Source: a bacterium
Lineage (GTDB): Bacteria; Patescibacteriota; Minisyncoccia; Phycocordibacterales; VMGT01
Reading direction: 5' to 3'
DNA length: 38,961 nucleotides
Assembly: GCA_030697645.1 (NCBI GenBank)
Contig: JAUYPI010000020.1
Span: forward strand, 1-38,961
Shown here one piece after another: positions 24,888 through 33,270 of this stretch. Within the stretch, counting starts at the first letter, position 1. Each line of letters begins with the position of its first letter. The notes below the pieces were generated by a model. It searched no databases and was not told the DNA's origin. It saw nothing but the letters and a program-made list of their open reading frames with translations. The translations under genes were made by a program, and so were the position numbers.

Positions 24888-27092
24888 ATGAACTCCCCCC
24901 TTCTCACCATCGTCACCCCCACCTTTAACGAGGAAGTCAATGTACTTCCGTTCCTCGCCGCGCTGCGGAGAGCGATTGATGGCGCGTGCGACTACGAAGT
25001 GCTGTTCGTTGACGATAGCACTGATTCGACCCCAGAGATCGTGCTTTCCGAGGGGAAACGCGATCCGCGCGTGCGGCTGCTGCACCGGCCGCGGGAGTTG
25101 CGAGACGGTCTCGCCGGCGCGTATAGAGACGGTTTTCATGAAGCGCGCGGCACCTATATCTGCTGTCTTGATGCAGACTTGCAACACCCACCGGAGAAAA
25201 TTTCCGAGTTACTCGCTCGTGCGAGGACGCAAGATGCTGACGTCGTTGTTGCGAGTCGATATATCGTGGGAGGCAGCGGTACCGCAGGTCTTGACAATAT
25301 GTACCGTAAGGCGGTCTCGGTCGGCTCGAAGTATCTCGCGCAGTTTCTATTCAAACCGCTCCGGCTCTCGAGTGATCCGGGGGGCGGATTTTACCTCTTT
25401 CGCCGCGAGATCATCGACGGCGTCGTGCTCCGGCCGCTCGGGTATAAGATGCTGATGGAGATCATGGTGCGCTGCGCTGTCTCGCGCGTCGTTGATGTAC
25501 CATACACGCTCCGCGCTCGCGAGCGCGGCACAAGCAAGGCGACACTTAAGCAAGGAGTCGCGTTTTTGCATCACTGCGCGTGGCTCTATACGACGACGCC
25601 GGGCATCGGCTGGCTTCGGCTCCGCGCGTTTTTCATTAGACCTCATTTTTCTCGTCTTGCCGAGAAAGCAGACATTTCGCTACGAAATGGATTTCGAAAG
25701 AAGTCTACTGCCGCACTATTCTCAGCGTTCGTGCTATTCGCGCCGTTCTCTCTCGGGTTTGCGCTCGGCGGATCAATTTTTGCGGGCATTGCCGTCGTGT
25801 TTGCTTTTTGGATGTCGCTTCAAGGACTTTTCCACGCGTACCTCCTGCTTGATGCGTGGCAGGATCCGGAGCGAGCACGAGGACGAGGGTCCCCGCGCTT
25901 GTTCCTCGCGCCTCGGCTCTCGTTTACCGCGCTTATTCCTGCGCGGTATGAGTCGGCGGTGATCGGTGAGACCATTCGGACTGTTGCCGCAATGGACTAT
26001 CCTTCTGATCTTACCGAGGCGCTCGTCATTTGCCGCAGGGACGACAGTGAGACTATCCGCGCGGCGCGCGAGGCGATTCAGGCACTCGGCGCGAGTGCGC
26101 GCGTGCGCCTCGTCGTTTTCGACGGCTACCCGATTAATAAACCGCACGCGCTTAATATTGGACTCCGTGAGGCAGAGGGTGAGGTCGTCGTGATTTTTGA
26201 TGCCGAGGATGAGCCGCATCGCGATCTCTATAGAATAGCAAACACGGTTATTGAGCGGGATCGCGCCGACGTCCTCCAGTCGGGCGTTCAGCTTATGAAT
26301 CATACGTCGCGCTGGTACGCAACATTTTGCGTGCTCGAGTACTTTTTTTGGTTTAAGTCGGCGCTCCACGTCTTTGCGCGCAGCGGTTTCGTGCCGCTCG
26401 GCGGCAACACGGTCTTCTTTCGTCGCAGCGTCCTTCAGGAGGTGGGCGGTTGGGACGCGACGTGTCTCACGGAAGATGCGGATATCGGCGTGCGTCTCAG
26501 CGTGCGCGGTGCGCGCATCAGCGTCATTTATGATGAGGAGCACGTGACGCGCGAGGAAGCGCCGCCGACGCTCGGGAGCTTCATTCGCCAACGCACGCGC
26601 TGGAACCTCGGCTTCCTCCAGATCGTGCGCAAAGGTGATTGGCGGGGCTTGAGGACGCTTCGGCAGAAAGCGCTCGCGATGTATGTCCTTCTATGGGCCA
26701 TGGCGCAGGCGGTCATGTTTTTCTATGCGCCGTTTGCGATGTGGACGTTTGCTGCGGCGAAAGCGCCTGTTTGGATCGCCCTTGCGACGAACGTGCCGTT
26801 TGCAATCACGCTGTTGCACCTCGCGCTCTATGTCGTAGGGCTTCGTGAATTTACTCGTCGCTTTGAGCTCTTGCATCCTTGGTGGCTCACGGCGCGCCTC
26901 GTACTGTGCTTTTATGCTTTTCAGGTCGTACTTGGTATGGCCGCGTTTCGTGCTGTGTATCGTTTCGCGCGCGGGGAACTTTCGTGGGAGAAGACGCCGC
27001 ATACGAATGCGCATCGAGCACCTCTCGCGCCTCAACCTGCACCGGCACCGCTTGAGCCCGTGCCGTACCGAGGGGCGGTGGAGTATGCGTAA
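24888..27092 (+). CDS. Fusion of a DPM1-type GT2 and a cellulose-synthase-like GT2
   Basis: This 734-residue protein carries two complete family-2 glycosyltransferase domains. The first (about 5-235) is dolichol-phosphate-mannose-synthase-like: FVDDSTDSTPE at 40-50, CLDADLQHPP at 93-102 and SDPGGGFYLFRR. Such enzymes charge a polyprenyl phosphate with a sugar. A membrane segment (about 277-320) leads into the second domain (about 345-580). It is of the processive cellulose/hyaluronan-synthase type: DAED at 438-441, TED at 528-530 and QRTRW (QxxRW) at 568-572. Further transmembrane helices follow (about 597-695) and a Pro-rich tail. One polypeptide could thus make both a lipid-linked sugar and a beta-glycan. 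The next gene encodes a GT39/GH8 protein, and GT39 enzymes use exactly such lipid-linked donors. Confidence 0.9.
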   Translation: MNSPLLTIVTPTFNEEVNVLPFLAALRRAIDGACDYEVLFVDDSTDSTPEIVLSEGKRDPRVRLLHRPRELRDGLAGAYRDGFHEARGTYICCLDADLQHPPEKISELLARARTQDADVVVASRYIVGGSGTAGLDNMYRKAVSVGSKYLAQFLFKPLRLSSDPGGGFYLFRREIIDGVVLRPLGYKMLMEIMVRCAVSRVVDVPYTLRARERGTSKATLKQGVAFLHHCAWLYTTTPGIGWLRLRAFFIRPHFSRLAEKADISLRNGFRKKSTAALFSAFVLFAPFSLGFALGGSIFAGIAVVFAFWMSLQGLFHAYLLLDAWQDPERARGRGSPRLFLAPRLSFTALIPARYESAVIGETIRTVAAMDYPSDLTEALVICRRDDSETIRAAREAIQALGASARVRLVVFDGYPINKPHALNIGLREAEGEVVVIFDAEDEPHRDLYRIANTVIERDRADVLQSGVQLMNHTSRWYATFCVLEYFFWFKSALHVFARSGFVPLGGNTVFFRRSVLQEVGGWDATCLTEDADIGVRLSVRGARISVIYDEEHVTREEAPPTLGSFIRQRTRWNLGFLQIVRKGDWRGLRTLRQKALAMYVLLWAMAQAVMFFYAPFAMWTFAAAKAPVWIALATNVPFAITLLHLALYVVGLREFTRRFELLHPWWLTARLVLCFYAFQVVLGMAAFRAVYRFARGELSWEKTPHTNAHRAPLAPQPAPAPLEPVPYRGAVEYA

Positions 27093-27094
27093 CG

Positions 27095-27233
27095 AAATTT
27101 TCAATTTTCAATTCTCAATTTTCAGTAAATTTTCAATGAATTAATTTTCAAACCACGGACGTTGCTCGTGCGTTTGAAAATTGAAAAATTGCGTCATTGA
27201 TTGAAAATTGATCATTGAAAATTGAAAATTATT
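27095..27233. repeat. Word-type palindromic element 3 (TTTTCAAT words)
   Basis: The same architecture as element 2: ATTTTCAATTCTCAATTTTC on the left and GAAAATTGATCATTGAAAAT on the right, around CACGGACGTTGCTCGTGCG (about 27154-27172). It fills the gap between the GT2 fusion and the GT39/GH8 gene. Confidence 0.85.
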
Positions 27234-27246
27234 ATTGAATCCTCTC

Positions 27247-29898
27247 ATGTATAAGCGTGCAACAATTTTACTTCTTGCCATTCTTGCGATCGCCGCCATG
27301 GCGCACGGCGTGAACATGTTCCACTTCCCGTATTATGAGAACGACGAGGGGACATACCTCTCGCGCGCGTGGTCCCTGCTTCGCGACGGGTCACTCTCAC
27401 CCTACACGTATTGGTATGACCATGCGCCGGGTGGCACATTCCTGCTCGCCTTTTGGGCAATAATATCCGGAGGATTTTTTACGTTCGGCCAAACCGCGAT
27501 TGACTCTGGACGCGTATTCATGCTCGTGCTTCACGTCGGAAGCGTCGGTCTGCTTTTTTACATCACGCGGCGGCTTGCGGGGACTCTCCGTGCTGCGACG
27601 ATCGCTGCGTTTCTTTTTGCGCTCTCGCCGCTCGCGCTCTACTACGCGAGGCGCGTGCTCCTCGACAACATGATGACGTTTCTTGCGCTCGGCTCCGTGG
27701 CACTTCTCCTTCGGGAGCGGTTGACGCTCCGCACGGTGCTCGGGAGTGCACTACTCCTCGGCCTCGCAATCCTCACAAAAGAGAACGCAATTTTTTTCAT
27801 TCCACCGTTTTTGTACCTGCTTTTCACGCGCACCGATGCGGCGAACCGGCGTTTCAGTATCGCACTTTGGTTTACAGCATGGGGCAGTATCGTCGCGTCG
27901 TATTTTCTCTACGCCCTGCTCAAGGGCGAGCTCTTTGTCGGAAGCCGAGCAGGGGAGGCAGGAGCACACGTGAGCCTCATCGGCACGCTTGCGATGCATC
28001 TCGGTCGAGGCGCCGCGGCTCCCTTCTGGAGCAGTGCCAGCGACTTCGCCGGAGCGTTTCTCACGTGGGTCGAGCGCGATGCCTTCATTATTATATTTGG
28101 CGCGATGGCTACGCTCGCGGGCGTCGTATTGGCCGTGAGGCGCCCGGCGTTTCGCTCTGCCTCATTCCTCTCGCTCTCAGCGTGGGCGTTCCTGCTGCGC
28201 GGCAAGCTCGTGCTCGATTTTTACGTGCTGCCGCTTTTGCCGCTGCTCTCACTCGTGATTGCGATGTGCTCTGAGGAGCTGCTCCTCTGGCTTGGGAGGC
28301 TTTCCCAACGTACTCGCCGCATCAGGGCGGGAGCCGCCGTCATTTTTTTTCTCGGCACAGTTGTGGGCATAGCCGTTCTTTTTCCGCATCCATTGTCTAT
28401 ATTTGCGCCATATACGCGCAACGAGACAAGAAACCAGCGCGAGGCGGTTGCGTATATAAAGGAGCACCTTCTCGCTCGGTCTTTCATTGCGATAGATCAA
28501 TATGCCTATCTTGATCTCCATGATACACGCTCATCCTCCGGTGAGCGGGTGTTTCCAAACGCGCATTGGTTTTGGCAGATTGAAACGGATCCTGCGGTGC
28601 GCGTCGGCGTGTTTGGCAACGATCCGCGAGCGCTCGAGTATGTCGCGCTCTCCCATGAGATGGTGCGGCAAATGCAGGGCGGCGGGCAGGTGTTTCTCCG
28701 TGAGGCGCTCGCGCACGCCGATCTCATTAAAGACTGGACGGCGAGCACGACAAGCTACCTTGACCTTGAGGATGACGTCAGCACGAACGGCGACTGGGCG
28801 CAGCTCTACGAAGTGCACGACGAACGGCGGATCGAACTCGAGAGAGCATGGACGTACTACAAAGATGCGTTCATTAAAAATTACGGGCAAGTTGTGGATC
28901 CGTGGAATGGCATCACGACATCCGAGGGTCAGGCATACGCGCTCTTGCGCGCGGTCTGGATGGATGACCGCCCGATGTTCGACGGTCTCTTCGCGTGGAC
29001 GCGCGACCACCTTGAGTTCCGTGGCGTAGACCATCTGTTTTCCTGGCGTTGGGGGAGAGGGGAAAACGGTGTTGAGCGCGTGCTTGATTCTGAAGCCGCG
29101 TCCGACGCGGATCAAGATATCGCGCTTGCGCTTCTTCTCGCGCATCGGAGGTGGGGTGAGGATGCGTACCGCACTGCGGCAGAGGAGATAATCCGGGATA
29201 TCTGGCGGAGGGAGGTAGTGCGGGTCGCTGGCAGATACTATCTTACGGCAGGTCCGGGTGCAGCGCGGCCGGATGGGTACCTTCTTAACCCCTCCTACTT
29301 ATCACCCGCCGCATACCGACTTTTTGCAGAAGCCGACCCAGAGCACGACTGGCTCGCGCTTGCGAAGGATTCCTACGCGCTTCTTGAGCGTCTCGGGAGC
29401 GAGTCTGCCCGAGGCAATCTGACGGGGCTCCCGCCGAACTGGACGCTTCTCGACGGAGAGACGGGAGCACTCCTCTCTGCCGCGCACTACATCAGCACAC
29501 ACGCAGATGCGTACGGATACGATGCATTTCGTGCGCTCTGGCGGGTGGCGCTCGATGCGCTCTGGTTTAAAGAACCGCGCGCGGAGCGTTACCTTCGATC
29601 GGTCGCGCCGTTTTTTGAGCGCGAGTGGCAAGAGCACGACACTTTTGCAAGCGTGTATCGTCGCACGGATGGAGTACGGCTTCTCGTGCACGGCGACCTC
29701 GCTCCTGTCGCAGGCGCCATCAGCGCACTCTTCCGAACGAACCCGGACCTCGCGCACGAGATCGAACGGCGCATTTTTGACGCTACGTTCAACGCCGAAG
29801 GTTTTTGGGGTGAGCGCACGAGCTATTACGATCAAAACTGGGCGTGGCTTGCTACTGCTCTCCTCTCGGGTGAGACGCGAGACGAGTGGGGGAAATAA
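27247..29898 (+). CDS. Fusion of a GT39-type membrane glycosyltransferase and a GH8 endoglucanase
   Basis: The protein is about 883 residues. The N-terminal ~400 residues are a multi-spanning GT39/PMT_2-type transferase. Its first loop, YYENDEGTYLSRAW, carries the Asp-Glu expected of ArnT/PMT-like enzymes, which take sugars from polyprenyl phosphate. The C-terminal part (about 530-880) is glycoside hydrolase family 8: WNGITTSEGQAYALLRAVW with the catalytic-acid Glu at about 560, LFSWRWGRG, SEAASDADQDIALALLLAHRRW with the candidate base Asp, LNPSYLSPAAYRLFAEAD, and GLPPNW. GH8 includes BcsZ, the endoglucanase required for cellulose secretion. ATG 27247 is chosen; the upstream TTG lies in repeat DNA. 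Together with the preceding GT2 fusion it gives a likely beta-glucan-type export system in which trimming or transfer is built into one protein. Confidence 0.88.
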   Translation: MYKRATILLLAILAIAAMAHGVNMFHFPYYENDEGTYLSRAWSLLRDGSLSPYTYWYDHAPGGTFLLAFWAIISGGFFTFGQTAIDSGRVFMLVLHVGSVGLLFYITRRLAGTLRAATIAAFLFALSPLALYYARRVLLDNMMTFLALGSVALLLRERLTLRTVLGSALLLGLAILTKENAIFFIPPFLYLLFTRTDAANRRFSIALWFTAWGSIVASYFLYALLKGELFVGSRAGEAGAHVSLIGTLAMHLGRGAAAPFWSSASDFAGAFLTWVERDAFIIIFGAMATLAGVVLAVRRPAFRSASFLSLSAWAFLLRGKLVLDFYVLPLLPLLSLVIAMCSEELLLWLGRLSQRTRRIRAGAAVIFFLGTVVGIAVLFPHPLSIFAPYTRNETRNQREAVAYIKEHLLARSFIAIDQYAYLDLHDTRSSSGERVFPNAHWFWQIETDPAVRVGVFGNDPRALEYVALSHEMVRQMQGGGQVFLREALAHADLIKDWTASTTSYLDLEDDVSTNGDWAQLYEVHDERRIELERAWTYYKDAFIKNYGQVVDPWNGITTSEGQAYALLRAVWMDDRPMFDGLFAWTRDHLEFRGVDHLFSWRWGRGENGVERVLDSEAASDADQDIALALLLAHRRWGEDAYRTAAEEIIRDIWRREVVRVAGRYYLTAGPGAARPDGYLLNPSYLSPAAYRLFAEADPEHDWLALAKDSYALLERLGSESARGNLTGLPPNWTLLDGETGALLSAAHYISTHADAYGYDAFRALWRVALDALWFKEPRAERYLRSVAPFFEREWQEHDTFASVYRRTDGVRLLVHGDLAPVAGAISALFRTNPDLAHEIERRIFDATFNAEGFWGERTSYYDQNWAWLATALLSGETRDEWGK

Positions 29899-29899
29899 A

Positions 29900-30078
29900 T
29901 AGACCTCTTGCATAACCCGTTTCGTGGCGAAATTTTTGATTTTTGAGCGAGACGAGGAAAGCGAGCAAAATGACTCGACGGCGTACTTGTTGTACGGCGA
30001 GAGTCATTTTGCGAAGATTGACGAAGTCGCAGCCAAAAATTAAAAATTGCAGCAGGAGCGGGTTATGCAAGAGGTCTA
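29900..30078. mobile_element. MITE-like element with 20-bp terminal inverted repeats
   Basis: The 179-bp element begins TAGACCTCTTGCATAACCCG and ends with its exact reverse complement. The interior is a long imperfect palindrome (for example CAAAATGACTC/GAGTCATTTTG and CGTAC/GTACG). It has no ORF. The ends resemble those of some IS5-group elements (GAGACCTTTGCA-like; from memory), so a non-autonomous derivative is likely. It lies directly behind the GT39/GH8 stop and upstream of mreB. A truncated relative of the ends occurs at 38721-38742. Confidence 0.8.
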
Positions 30079-30116
30079 ATGTCTCACAAACGTAGCAAGT
30101 ACAAACATAGCATCCA

Positions 30117-30157
30117 AAATTTACAATAATTCAACGATCGTGAATTATTGTAAATTT
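30117..30157. repeat. 17-bp perfect inverted repeat upstream of mreB
   Basis: AAATTTACAATAATTCA and its exact complement flank the 7-nt spacer ACGATCG. It lies 67 bp upstream of the mreB -35. It is AT-rich, so a regulator site or a small mobile remnant is more likely than a terminator. Confidence 0.7.
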
Positions 30158-30223
30158 CATACAGCGCCACTTCGGGTAGGTCGTAGGGGCGAATGTGTGG
30201 GCGTGGCACTTACAACGCATTCG

Positions 30224-30252
30224 TTTACATTTTATGCAGAGTGCGCTGTAAT
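30224..30252 (+). promoter_or_regulatory. Promoter of mreB
   Basis: TTTACA (30224-30229), a 17-nt spacer and TGTAAT (30247-30252) lie 11 nt before the ATG. The predicted leader is only about 5 nt, with no Shine-Dalgarno. Confidence 0.6.
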
Positions 30253-30263
30253 GATGCTACGGC

Positions 30264-31274
30264 ATGGCTTTCTTTTCAAAAAAACTCGGTATTGATCTCG
30301 GGACCGCGAACACACTGGTATACATCCCCGGGCGCGGCGTGGTGCTGAATGAGCCGTCGGTCGTCGCGGTCTCCGTGGGGGAGAATCGGGTGCTCGCGGT
30401 TGGGCTCGAGGCAAAGGAGATGGTCGGGCGCACGCCGGACAGCATTGTCGCGTACCGCCCCATGAAGGACGGCGTGATTGCGGACTATCGCGTTACCGAG
30501 GCGATGCTCCGCTACTATATAGACAAGTCGCTCGGCAGGTTTAATCTCTTCCGACCGGAGGTGATCGTCTCAGTCCCCGCCGGGGTGACTTCGACCGAGC
30601 GGCGGGCGGTGATTGAGGCCGCTCTCAAGGCCGGCGCGCGGCGGGCGTTTGTCGTGAAGGAGCCGATCCTTGCTGCGATTGGCGCCGGGATCCCGATCCA
30701 CGAGGCGCGCGGACACATGGTGGTGGATATCGGCGGCGGCACGACCGACGTCGCGGTGATCTCGCTTGGCGGCATCGTTGCCTCGACCTCGGTGAAGTGC
30801 GCGGGCAATCGTCTTGATGCTGCGATCGTGGACTATGTGAAAAAACAATTTAATCTCGCGATCGGCGAGAAGACCGCCGAGGACATCAAGATCGGCGTCG
30901 GCTCGGCGGTCTCGGTCGAGGAGGAGCTCGTGCAGACGATCAAGGGGCGCGATTATCTCTCCGGCCTGCCGCGCTCCGCCGAGGTGCGCACGAACGAGGT
31001 GGTTAAAGCGCTCGTCCGCGAGCTCCACCAGATGATCAAGGCGATTAAAGATGTGCTCCACGAGACGCCGCCGGAACTTGCCGCGGACATCATTGACCAG
31101 GGGATCATCATGTCCGGCGGCTCCTCGCTCCTGCGGAACATGCCCGAGCTCGTCTTCCGCCGCACGGGTGTCAGCGCTCGGCTTGCCGAAGACCCCCTCT
31201 ACTGTGTTGCTAAAGGCACCGGTATCGCTCTTGAGCACTTGGAGGTGTATAAAAAGAGCATCATCGCAAAGTAG
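30264..31274 (+). CDS. mreB: Rod-shape-determining protein MreB
   Basis: MreB is a bacterial actin that organises elongation-phase peptidoglycan synthesis at the inner face of the membrane. The 336-residue length is typical. Actin-fold motifs are intact: phosphate-1 IDLGTANTLVYIPG (10-23), phosphate-2 VDIGGGTTDVAVIS (154-167) and the adenosine loop IIMSGGSSLLRN (about 284-295). The N-terminal MAFFSKK resembles the membrane-binding helix of other MreBs. It stands alone, without mreC, mreD or rodA, between the MITE and a convergent unknown gene. Confidence 0.97.
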   Translation: MAFFSKKLGIDLGTANTLVYIPGRGVVLNEPSVVAVSVGENRVLAVGLEAKEMVGRTPDSIVAYRPMKDGVIADYRVTEAMLRYYIDKSLGRFNLFRPEVIVSVPAGVTSTERRAVIEAALKAGARRAFVVKEPILAAIGAGIPIHEARGHMVVDIGGGTTDVAVISLGGIVASTSVKCAGNRLDAAIVDYVKKQFNLAIGEKTAEDIKIGVGSAVSVEEELVQTIKGRDYLSGLPRSAEVRTNEVVKALVRELHQMIKAIKDVLHETPPELAADIIDQGIIMSGGSSLLRNMPELVFRRTGVSARLAEDPLYCVAKGTGIALEHLEVYKKSIIAK

Positions 31275-31320
31275 AGACTCGTGGCACTGTCTTTAAGAGT
31301 TGGCTTGCATAAAAAATGGA

Positions 31321-31343
31321 ACGGGCAGCCGTAGGCTGCCCGT
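31321..31343 (-). terminator. Strong hairpin between mreB and the convergent gene
   Basis: The stem ACGGGCAGCC/GGCTGCCCGT with loop GTA is followed on the minus strand by TCCATTTTTT. It is best as the terminator of the minus-strand gene at 31367-31957, and may also stop mreB transcription. Confidence 0.7.
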
Positions 31344-31366
31344 GTGCATCTCGGATCGTGGAGGCG

Positions 31367-31957
31367 CTATGCGTTGAGTGTGCTTTTAAGCACCTCCTCA
31401 AATTGTTGTTTTCGAGTCGAATTTTCTTCGTTTTCTGCTTCGAGTCTAAGAGCGCGTTTGAGTACAATCGGCACTTTTGACTCTCCCCAACACTCGGCTA
31501 TCTGGCCTGCGGCCATGAACGCCTGAAAGCGCCAATTCCGAAGTTCCCGCCTGTCGAGCAGATACTTTTTGACGTACTGCACGACCGGGGATACATTCGC
31601 TTGTACTGCAAGCACGGAGCGTACGTTCTCTTCGAACGTATGGCCATTTTCCGTGTTGCTGAAGTACGCAGTCGTGTACGCCGTCGAGTGGAGTAGCGTT
31701 TTTGCGCCGTGAACTGAAAGCTTCTGCTCTCGTCCAAGTTCCCGCAGCGTCTGTACGGCGAGATAGTGGTAGTGAAACGCGCGCGTGTTCTCGAGTATTT
31801 GCCGGCATGCTTCCTCCGCGTTCACTTTTTTGCCCTCAAGGTCGCCAATGAGCTGGCGGACGTCAGCGAGCGCGATCTGCTGCATGTCCCACTCGTATGG
31901 CTCACCGTACTTTTGTCGCGCGAGACACGCAAAAATATTCTCTTCCCTCCTTTTCAT
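31367..31957 (-). CDS. Unknown soluble protein, probably all-helical
   Basis: This 196-residue charged protein has no signal peptide or membrane segment and no family I recognise. It is predicted to be mostly helical: ADVRQLIGDLEGKKVNAEEA, AFHYHYLAVQTLRELGREQK, then AKTLLHSTAYTTAYFSNTEN and NWRFQAFMAAGQIAECWG, ending in a charged helix. The ATG follows AAGGAAA, a reasonable Shine-Dalgarno. It is convergent with mreB and divergent from the isomerase gene. Confidence 0.75.
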   Translation of the reverse strand: MKRREENIFACLARQKYGEPYEWDMQQIALADVRQLIGDLEGKKVNAEEACRQILENTRAFHYHYLAVQTLRELGREQKLSVHGAKTLLHSTAYTTAYFSNTENGHTFEENVRSVLAVQANVSPVVQYVKKYLLDRRELRNWRFQAFMAAGQIAECWGESKVPIVLKRALRLEAENEENSTRKQQFEEVLKSTLNA

Positions 31958-32002
31958 CGATTTCCTTTCTTCTACAGGTTTTTCATTGTGCAGCGCATAG
32001 CA

Positions 32003-32032
32003 TTGCGCGTGGAACGAATCCTACGATATAGT
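32003..32032 (+). promoter_or_regulatory. Possible promoter of the isomerase gene
   Basis: TTGCGC (32003-32008), an 18-nt spacer and TATAGT (32027-32032) lie about 110 nt before the start codon. The -10 is good and the -35 weak. Confidence 0.4.
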
Positions 32033-32139
32033 ACACACACCGGACGTTTTTTGCAACCGCCCCCTTTCTTTGCTCCGCGCGATTGTTTCTTGACGTGTTC
32101 TGCATTAGTCTGCGTCCAGTCTGCGCAATTCTGCGAAAA

Positions 32140-33132
32140 ATGGAAGAATCAATTCGCCAATTTCATACACAATTTTGTTTTGAGCCAGTAATAGAAAATG
32201 GTGACGGCTTGCTGCGGACGGAGAAATTTATCCTCTGCGGCATGGGCGGCTCGGCGCTTGCGGCTGGACTTTTGCGGGTGCATAATCCGCGGGTTGATCT
32301 CTTGGTGCATCGGGACTACGGCCTGCCTCGAGTGCCCGAGTATTTTCTCCGCGAGAGTTTAATCGTCGCAAGCTCCTACTCGGGCAACACCGAGGAGACG
32401 ATCGACGCTTTCGAGTGCGCGCGGAAAGCAGGGCTTCATGTCGCTGCAGTCACGACCAGCGGAAAGCTCCTTGAGCTCGCGCGTGAGCACGGGGCGCCGC
32501 ACATCGTACTGCCAAGCACAGGGATCCAGCCGCGCATGGCCGTGGGCTTGATGATAAAAGCGCTGGCGAAGCTCGCCGGAGACGAATCGGCCCTCACGAG
32601 CCTCACCGCGCTTGCGGAGACTTTTCACCCAAGCGCCTTTGAAAGTGAAGGCCAGGCACTCGCCGAGGCGCTCGTCGGCAAAGTGCCGGTGGTCTACGCT
32701 TCGACCGTGAACCTGCCGCTCGCCTATACGTGGAAGATTACATTTAACGAAACGGGGAAGATCCCCGCGTTCTGCCATGTCTTTCCCGAGCTCAATCATA
32801 ATGAAATGACCGGATTCGATACGCCGGAGAGCGGTGGGCCCCGTTTTGAGGACATCCGTGAGGGCCTGAACGCGCCGTTCGCTTTCATTTTTCTCAAGGA
32901 CCCGGCAGATGAGCCGCGAATCGTAAAGCGCATGGCAGTGCTTGAGCAGCTCTATCGCGTGCGAGGTCTTCCGGTGCAGACGATAGCGCTTGCCAGCGGA
33001 GGCGGGTTTGAGAAAATTTTCTCCTCGCTCATTCTCGCCAGCTGGGCGGCTCTCTATACGGCCGCGAATTACGGTCTTGAGAGCACGGGGGTGCCGATGG
33101 TTGAGGAGTTCAAAAAGCGCATAGCATTGTGA
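32140..33132 (+). CDS. Bifunctional phosphoglucose/phosphomannose isomerase (SIS domains)
   Basis: This protein of about 330 residues has two sugar-isomerase domains. The first contains FILCGMGGSALAAGLL and VASSYSGNTEETIDAF (phosphate-binding loop). The second contains the catalytic-type PELNHNEMTGF and a C-terminal ESTGVPMVEEFKKRI. Such enzymes interconvert fructose-6-phosphate with glucose-6- or mannose-6-phosphate and occur in archaea and several bacteria in place of canonical PGI. It would feed sugar nucleotides for the peptidoglycan and polysaccharide systems in the window. ATG 32140 fits the domain start; the longer frame (from 32083) reads through repetitive CTGCG-rich DNA. Confidence 0.9.
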   Translation: MEESIRQFHTQFCFEPVIENGDGLLRTEKFILCGMGGSALAAGLLRVHNPRVDLLVHRDYGLPRVPEYFLRESLIVASSYSGNTEETIDAFECARKAGLHVAAVTTSGKLLELAREHGAPHIVLPSTGIQPRMAVGLMIKALAKLAGDESALTSLTALAETFHPSAFESEGQALAEALVGKVPVVYASTVNLPLAYTWKITFNETGKIPAFCHVFPELNHNEMTGFDTPESGGPRFEDIREGLNAPFAFIFLKDPADEPRIVKRMAVLEQLYRVRGLPVQTIALASGGGFEKIFSSLILASWAALYTAANYGLESTGVPMVEEFKKRIAL

Positions 33133-33156
33133 ATATCGAAGCACGAAATCGCGTAA

Positions 33157-33238
33157 CATTTGACATGTGACCTTTGACATTTGACGACGACAAACGCTCT
33201 CGTTAGTGGTCAACGGTCAAATGTTACAGGTCAAATGT
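33157..33238. repeat. Word-type palindromic element 4 (TTTGACA words)
   Basis: The left arm (33157-33186) is built from ACATTTGAC variants and the right arm (33209-33238) from GTCAAATGT variants, around an ACGACGACAAACG centre. It separates the isomerase gene from nth. Confidence 0.8.
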
Positions 33239-33270
33239 CGTAGACTTTTGTTTCGGATTTGAGAACGATC

